Position numbers and translations under genes: made by a program | Notes under the pieces: generated by a model | Seen by the model: the letters and a program-made list of their open reading frames with translations, nothing else | What the model was told of the DNA's origin: nothing | Database searches by the model: none | Part shown: positions 43,644 through 48,097 of the stretch, piece after piece | Numbering within the stretch: position 1 is the stretch's first letter | Layout: each line of letters opens with the position of its first letter | From: an uncultured Gammaproteobacteria bacterium | GTDB lineage: Bacteria; Pseudomonadota; Gammaproteobacteria; Pseudomonadales; Azotimanducaceae | Direction of reading: 5' to 3' | Length of the DNA: 48,097 nucleotides | Assembly (NCBI GenBank): GCA_913050035.1 | Contig: CAJXAC010000010.1 | Span: 1-48,097, forward strand

Positions 43644-44717
43644 ATGTTGGCTTCGGACCGAATCTTTCTTCAGGCCTGTGTGGAATTGGCAGCCAAGGGA
43701 CAAATGACCTGTGCGCCGAATCCGCCGGTCGGTTGCATTATTTGGCGCGACGGGCAGGTGCTGGGTCGTGGATTTCATGCGCGTGCCGGCTCCGGTCATG
43801 CTGAAGTAAATGCTCTAAGTGATGCTGCAACAGAGGTTCGCGGCGCTACCGTCTTTGTATCGTTAGAACCCTGTTCATTTGTCGGACGCACACCAGCATG
43901 CGCACAAACCCTTATCGATGCGGGTGTGGCCCGAGTAGTTGTTGCAGCAGTAGACCCTAACCCCCAGGTGGCGGGGCAGGGTATCCGTATGTTGCGGGAT
44001 GCCGGAATTACGGTTGATGTAGTGGAATTAGCCAGTGCCAAAGAATGCATACAAGGCTTTGCGAAGCGCATTACTCAACAACGTCCTTGGGTACGAATTA
44101 AGACCGCAGCGAGCTTAGATGGCTCGGTGGCGTTGGCAAACGGTGCAAGTCAGTGGATTACCGGCAGCGCTGCGCGGGCAGATGTACAGTACTGGCGCGC
44201 TCGCAGTGATGCCATCATTACCGGCGTTGGTTCAGTCATTGCTGACGACCCGAGGCTTACCGTGCGAGATCCCGATTACGCTCATGCGACTGCTCCGTTG
44301 CGGGTGGTTTTAGACAGTCATGCTCGTATTCCCAGCGGTGCGCAGATTTTACAGGGGCCGGCGGCGACACTTTTAGTCCACCAGCACGGCAGTGGCAGTT
44401 CTGAGCTGGCGGTCGGCGATCATGTCCAACGGGTACATTTAGCGGATGGGCCGCAAGATTTAGACGGATTATTAGTCGAGCTGGGTCAGCGTGGCTGCAA
44501 TGAAGTGCTTGTAGAGGCCGGGCCAGCGGTTGTTGGGAGTTTTTTGAAATCCGGATTGTGGGATGAATGGATTGCTTATGTGGCACCAAAAATCCTAGGG
44601 TCCGACAGCCAATCCATGGCTGACTTGGTTGTCTCCCATCTACCTGATGCGCACCAAGCTCGGCTGGTGCAAAGCGTGCAGATCGGTGACGATCTGCGTT
44701 TAACCCTGAGACCATAG
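43644..44717 (+). CDS. ribD: Bifunctional riboflavin biosynthesis deaminase/reductase RibD
   Basis: RibD deaminates the pyrimidine and reduces the ribose side chain in riboflavin synthesis. The deaminase domain (1-145) binds zinc through His52, Cys77 and Cys86 with catalytic Glu54 (GHAEVNAL; EPCSFVGRTPACAQTL). The reductase domain has KTAASLDGSVALANGASQWITG, RARSDAIITGVGSVIADDPRLTVR and EVLVEAGPAVVGSFL. Length 357. It stands one base after nrdR and eight bases before nusB; the ribE, ribBA and ribH genes normally between ribD and nusB are missing. Confidence 0.95.
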   Translation: MLASDRIFLQACVELAAKGQMTCAPNPPVGCIIWRDGQVLGRGFHARAGSGHAEVNALSDAATEVRGATVFVSLEPCSFVGRTPACAQTLIDAGVARVVVAAVDPNPQVAGQGIRMLRDAGITVDVVELASAKECIQGFAKRITQQRPWVRIKTAASLDGSVALANGASQWITGSAARADVQYWRARSDAIITGVGSVIADDPRLTVRDPDYAHATAPLRVVLDSHARIPSGAQILQGPAATLLVHQHGSGSSELAVGDHVQRVHLADGPQDLDGLLVELGQRGCNEVLVEAGPAVVGSFLKSGLWDEWIAYVAPKILGSDSQSMADLVVSHLPDAHQARLVQSVQIGDDLRLTLRP

Positions 44718-44725
44718 AGCTCGAC

Positions 44726-45190
44726 ATGACCGAAAAAAAGTCCAAACCTAATATATGGGCCCGTCGAAAAGCGCGTCGTGCCTTGGTTCAGGCCGCATAT
44801 CAATGGCAGTTTGCAGATGCAGACTTGGCCCAACTGCACGAAGAATTCGCCGAGCGGGCGTTGGACAAAGCGGATGAAGAATTCTTCCTAGACATCCTAA
44901 CGCGCATGATCAAGCACAGTGATGAACTGGACCAGATGCTGGCACCGCTGTTAGATCGGCCGCTGGATCAGTTGGACATGGTCGAACGCGGCGTATTGCG
45001 CCTGGCCGCAGTGGAGTTGTCCGAGCGTATCGACATCCCGTATCGGGTGGTGATTGATGAGTATGTTGAGTTGACCAAAACTTTTGGTTCAGCAGATGCG
45101 CACAAATTTGTGAACGGTGTACTCGATAGACTTTCGGCCCAGCATCGCGAATTGGAAGTTTCAGCCCATCAGGGCCAACGGCGTGAATGA
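44726..45190 (+). CDS. nusB: Transcription antitermination factor NusB
   Basis: NusB pairs with S10 (NusE) on boxA RNA for antitermination of rRNA operons. The all-helical fold is recognised by RRKARRALVQAAYQWQF, DEEFFLDILTRMIKH, LDRPLDQLDMVERGVLRLAAVELSERIDIPYRVVIDEYVELTK and FGSADAHKFVNGVLDRLS. Length 154. It ends eight bases inside thiL. Confidence 0.95.
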   Translation: MTEKKSKPNIWARRKARRALVQAAYQWQFADADLAQLHEEFAERALDKADEEFFLDILTRMIKHSDELDQMLAPLLDRPLDQLDMVERGVLRLAAVELSERIDIPYRVVIDEYVELTKTFGSADAHKFVNGVLDRLSAQHRELEVSAHQGQRRE

Positions 45191-46085
45191 ATTTGCTCTC
45201 ATAGGCGACATTGCCCAAGCGCTTGGCAACAGTGCCACGGCGCCATGGGTACACGTTGGAATTGGAGATGATGCAGCAGTTTTGCAACCGCGGGCTGGCT
45301 TTGATGCGGTGGCGTCCATCGACACGCTGGTGGCAGATGTGCACTTTCCAATGTCCGCACCAGCCGAACTTATCGGATATCGAGCGCTAATGGTCAGCCT
45401 GTCGGATCTCGCGGCGATGGCGGCGTTGCCGCGTTACGCTTTAGTGGCGCTAACCTTGCCGGAACTTGGCGGTCAGATCAGCACGCAATGGGTGCAACAG
45501 CTTGCACAGGGTATGGCCATGGCGGCCGCAGATACGGGTACCGCCCTATGTGGTGGTAATCTAACTAAGGGCGCCCTATCCATTAGTGTCAGCGTCCATG
45601 GTGAGGTGGAGCAGGGCCAGGCCAAATTGCGTAGTTCTGGGGAACCAGGTCAGCGCCTCTTTGTAACCGGTGCCTTGGGCGGGGCAGCGGCGTGTTTGCG
45701 CCAGCAGCAGCATCTGTCCGTAGCCCCCGATGCGCTGTCCGCGATGCAGGATGCATACTATCGACCGCAAGCACGGTTTGATTGTCGTCCTGATATTCAA
45801 GCAGCCAGTTGTGCTATCGATATTTCGGATGGTCTGCTACAGGACTTAAACCATGTCCTCCAAGCCAGTGGCTGCGGCGCCGATTTACGGGCGGCTGCTA
45901 TTCCGCTGGGCGCGGGCGCAACCCTTGAGGATGCACTTAGTGGCGGCGACGATTATCAGTTATTGTTTGCCAGTGCTGAGCCGGGTACTGCCGGCGTGTG
46001 CATTGGCGAATTATCCAGCGAACCTGGGCTGCGCCTAGACGGCAAGGACGTCGAGATTCATGGCTACCAGCACTTCAGCGCTTAA
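45183..46085 (+). CDS. thiL: Thiamine-monophosphate kinase ThiL
   Basis: ThiL phosphorylates thiamine phosphate to the active diphosphate. Family motifs are EFALIGDIAQAL, IGDDAAVLQP, DTLVADVHFP, LMVSLSDLAAMAALPRYAL, LCGGNLTKGALSISV, CAIDISDGLLQDLNHVLQAS and ALSGGDDYQLLF. I start at GTG 45183 (VNEFALIGD), the family N-terminus, overlapping the nusB end; earlier in-frame codons lie inside nusB and have no homology. This gives 300 residues, slightly short against E. coli (325). pgpA overlaps its end by 26 bases. Confidence 0.94.
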   Translation: MNEFALIGDIAQALGNSATAPWVHVGIGDDAAVLQPRAGFDAVASIDTLVADVHFPMSAPAELIGYRALMVSLSDLAAMAALPRYALVALTLPELGGQISTQWVQQLAQGMAMAAADTGTALCGGNLTKGALSISVSVHGEVEQGQAKLRSSGEPGQRLFVTGALGGAAACLRQQQHLSVAPDALSAMQDAYYRPQARFDCRPDIQAASCAIDISDGLLQDLNHVLQASGCGADLRAAAIPLGAGATLEDALSGGDDYQLLFASAEPGTAGVCIGELSSEPGLRLDGKDVEIHGYQHFSA

Positions 46086-46548
46086 CAGTAAAAATCTATG
46101 GCGGCCATCGGTGTTATGGCTAACCTTTGGTGGTGCTGGACTGCTGCGCCCAGCACCCGGAACCTGGGGATCATTGGCCGCGCTCGCAGTCTGGTGGTGG
46201 GGGCTTAGTGATCTACCAGTCTTTGTCCAAGTGGCTGTGGCGTTGACCTATGCTTTGATCAGTTGGTGGGTTTGTGCCAGTTTTCTGCGCCGCTCGCAGC
46301 TACACGACGAACCCCAAATTGTTGCTGACGAGGTGGCGGGCTTATGGCTAGCTCTCGCCATAGTGCCAGCGGTGTGGTGGTTGGCTGGTTTGGTATTTGC
46401 GGTATTTCGAGTATTGGATATCACCAAGCCGAGCCTCATCGGCTGGTGTGATCGGTCACTTAAGGGCGGACTCGGGGTTATGGCAGACGATCTGATTGCA
46501 GGTCTAGGAGCGGGTCTCACAGGTGCGTTCATAGCGCTGCTCATTTAG
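46060..46548 (+). CDS. pgpA: Phosphatidylglycerophosphatase A
   Basis: PgpA removes phosphate from phosphatidylglycerol phosphate at the inner membrane. Motifs are LTFGGAGLLRPAPGTWGSLAALAVWW, VADEVAGLWLALA and FRVLDITKPSLIGWCD, with GGLGVMADDLIAGL near the end; several hydrophobic segments lie between. Length 162 is normal. The first 26 bases are inside thiL, the conserved nusB-thiL-pgpA arrangement. It converges with ispA. Confidence 0.95.
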   Translation: MATSTSALNSKNLWRPSVLWLTFGGAGLLRPAPGTWGSLAALAVWWWGLSDLPVFVQVAVALTYALISWWVCASFLRRSQLHDEPQIVADEVAGLWLALAIVPAVWWLAGLVFAVFRVLDITKPSLIGWCDRSLKGGLGVMADDLIAGLGAGLTGAFIALLI

Positions 46549-46574
46549 AGCGCGATACGTTTGCGAGCGCCTCT

Positions 46575-47465
46575 TCAATAAGTTCTGCGAACGGCTTTTT
46601 CTGTTAGATCGAGCATTGTGGGAGTGGCCAGTTGGTGGTCGTGTAAATGCCCTATAGCCTCCTCCAGTAGCCGCTCAGCTTCTGTCTGGGACGCGTCAAG
46701 CCCCATTAGCTTAGGGAAAGTATTCTTCGCTTGGGCCTCGTCAGATCCTGCGGGTTTCCCCAGCACCTCGGTGGATTGGGTAACGTCCAGAACGTCATCC
46801 ATAATCTGAAACGCCAAGCCGATTAGATCGCCGACCTTAGACAGCGCTGCATAACGCGAAATGTCTGGTTCTGCTTCAGCGCTGTAGGCGCCGATTTGCA
46901 TGGAGGCGCGAATCAATGCCCCAGTTTTTGCTGCGTGTAATGCTTTTAACTCGTGCAGGGTCAGTTCTCGGCCCTCAGCCGCTATATCCAAACATTGGCC
47001 GCCGGACATTCCAGCCCAACCCGCGGCGTCGGAAAGCAACTGGATAATCCGTAGCTTGCTCTGATCGACGAGGACAGTGCTGTCTACGATGGCCTGAAAG
47101 GCCAGTGAATGCAGACTGTCGCCAGCGAGTATTGCCGTCGCCTCGCCGTATGCAATGTGTGTTGCTGGTTGGCCGTGGCGGATATCGTCGTCGTCCATAG
47201 CCGGCAGATCATCATGAATCAGCGAATAAGAATGTATAAACTCTAATGCGCAGCCGCTCACTAGTGCAGGCTCTAAGTCACCACCAAATGCCTCGCAACT
47301 TGCGTAGGCAAAAAGTGGGCGCATACGCTTACCGCCACCTAAGACGGCGTGGCGCATTGCGTCGAGCATGGGTTGTGCTATGGCCGATTGCGCGGGTAAT
47401 AATGCTGCGAGCTTGGCTTCGATGCACTCGCGCAGGTTTTCAAGGCTATACATCGTCTGGATCAT
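46575..47465 (-). CDS. ispA: (2E,6E)-farnesyl diphosphate synthase IspA
   Basis: IspA condenses IPP with DMAPP and GPP to make farnesyl diphosphate, precursor of undecaprenol and ubiquinone. The first aspartate-rich motif is DDLPAMDDDD (85-94), the second is IMDDVLDV near 217; also GGGKRMRPLFAYA and FIHSYSLIHD. Two starts are possible, ATG 47465 (used here, 296 residues) and ATG 47453, which overlaps the xseB stop as ATGTATAG. xseB-ispA is the usual operon, but the next member dxs is absent; pgpA faces it instead. Confidence 0.94.
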   Translation of the reverse strand: MIQTMYSLENLRECIEAKLAALLPAQSAIAQPMLDAMRHAVLGGGKRMRPLFAYASCEAFGGDLEPALVSGCALEFIHSYSLIHDDLPAMDDDDIRHGQPATHIAYGEATAILAGDSLHSLAFQAIVDSTVLVDQSKLRIIQLLSDAAGWAGMSGGQCLDIAAEGRELTLHELKALHAAKTGALIRASMQIGAYSAEAEPDISRYAALSKVGDLIGLAFQIMDDVLDVTQSTEVLGKPAGSDEAQAKNTFPKLMGLDASQTEAERLLEEAIGHLHDHQLATPTMLDLTEKAVRRTY

Positions 47466-47694
47466 TAAGCTCTAAATCTGCTAATTCCCCATCCTCATTA
47501 AGCTGCTGAACTTTTAGCTCGGCGTTCTTCAGCTCAGTTTGGCATAAACGTGTTAGCGCCACGCCCCGCTCAAAAGCCTGCAGCGATTGATCTAAGGTGA
47601 GGTCGCCGTCTTCCATCTTTTCCACCAATTGCTCGAGTTCGGCCATCGCAGCTTCGAATGTAAGTTGTTGGTCGGTATTTTTGCTTTTGCTCAT
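47446..47694 (-). CDS. xseB: Exodeoxyribonuclease VII small subunit
   Basis: XseB partners with XseA to degrade single-stranded DNA to oligonucleotides. The 82-residue all-helical sequence has the family core TFEAAMAELEQLVEKMEDGDL, TLDQSLQAFERGVALTRLCQ and LKNAELKVQQL. Its stop overlaps the ispA start region. xseA is not in this window, as is usual. Confidence 0.95.
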   Translation of the reverse strand: MSKSKNTDQQLTFEAAMAELEQLVEKMEDGDLTLDQSLQAFERGVALTRLCQTELKNAELKVQQLNEDGELADLELNDPDDV

Positions 47695-47747
47695 TACGAT
47701 AATATCTATTCGGCTGAGGTCACTATGTTAGCGATTGTGCGCTTGGA

Positions 47748-48097
47748 TTACTGCGTGTGCGCAGCAAAACGTTGCTGCATTAGATCTATTTTTTCTCGGC
47801 GTGCACCAGTAATGGTCTCGATGCGCCTATCAAGTTGTAGGGCTTCATGTTGCATGGTGGTATAGCTGGGCCAGTTGGGTAAATCCGCTCGATTCGGATT
47901 GCCGGTCTTGGCAAATTGAGTCCAGTAGCCGCTCATCGTGTGCGCCAACGCTCGGTCTTCATCGCTCCAATCCAGGGCGAAGCGGTCAAGGTTATTGAAT
48001 ACGTACACGAGATCGCCGGAATGATAGGCGCCAGCACTCCGGGGGCCGTCTGGCAGCTCAAGATAGGGGTCATTCGCCAAATACATTTGAAAGGCCG
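47748..48097 (-). CDS. Carboxylesterase type B family protein (partial, N-terminus beyond window)
   Basis: The frame is open to the right edge of the window and ends at 47748, so only the last 115 or so residues are seen. They match the end of type B carboxylesterases: GAYHSGDLVYVFNNLD, with the likely catalytic histidine in AYHSGDL, then WSDEDRALAHTMSGYWTQFAKTGNPN and LPNWPSYT. The nucleophile elbow and oxyanion region are outside. Substrate unknown. Confidence 0.88.
   Translation of the reverse strand, partial: AFQMYLANDPYLELPDGPRSAGAYHSGDLVYVFNNLDRFALDWSDEDRALAHTMSGYWTQFAKTGNPNRADLPNWPSYTTMQHEALQLDRRIETITGARREKIDLMQQRFAAHTQ

Overview
The window is a chromosomal stretch of a gammaproteobacterium. 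From memory, the gene order follows the Pseudomonas aeruginosa block running from tolC through parE/parC, serB, psd, orn, amiB-mutL-miaA-hfq-hflX-hflK-hflC, hisZ, purA, tRNA-Leu, rnr, rlmB, rpsF-rpsR-rplI to dnaB. HisZ, an A. vinelandii-type rhodanese (active loop CQTHHR), an ACT-containing SerB and an endonuclease-type MutL all point to a Pseudomonadales-like lineage, not an enterobacterium. FolE2 and a MerR/SDR/SOUL cluster suggest an aquatic, light-exposed relative, but this is inference. I see no insertion sequence, prophage, CRISPR array or rRNA. No gene-free stretch exceeds 300 bases.

Layout. 1-6913: divergent tolC (cut by the window edge), then yqiB-cpdA-parE-parC. 6940-9435: ahpA/ytjB and serB. 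9432-11952: a complete EF-P lysylation module, with epmB divergent from efp-epmA. 12000-13659: rhdA-psd on the minus strand. 13859-15454: orn and queG, converging. 15546-21951: nnrDE-tsaE-amiB-mutL-miaA-hfq, tightly packed, continuing with hflX to 23241. 23449-28012: hflK-hflC-hisZ-purA. 28056-32405: an accessory-looking stretch (Trm112-like protein, folE2, MerR regulator, SDR, SOUL heme-binding protein, small membrane protein). 32570-37020: tRNA-Leu(CAG), rnr, rlmB, rpsF-rpsR-rplI. 37231-41705: dnaB, radA and ettA. 41911-46548: glyA-nrdR-ribD-nusB-thiL-pgpA. 46575-48097: ispA and xseB on the minus strand, then the C-terminal end of a carboxylesterase.

Most genes are housekeeping: topoisomerase IV, replication helicase, mismatch repair and recombination, translation factors with their modification enzymes, RNA turnover (orn, rnr, hfq), cell-wall amidase, lipid and isoprenoid synthesis, and one-carbon, purine, folate and riboflavin metabolism. 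The most distinctive items are: (1) the 28-32.4 kb insertion, which looks like a light or photo-oxidative stress module with an AT-rich, dyad-rich divergent promoter; (2) two genes, yqiB and queG, whose homology extends upstream of any ATG/GTG/TTG, each with an ATC codon six bases after a purine-rich ribosome-binding-like site; (3) a riboflavin operon reduced to ribD; (4) unusual S6 and S18 termini encoded side by side; and (5) a tRNA-Leu promoter lying immediately against the start of rnr. I found no clear wholly new multi-gene system.
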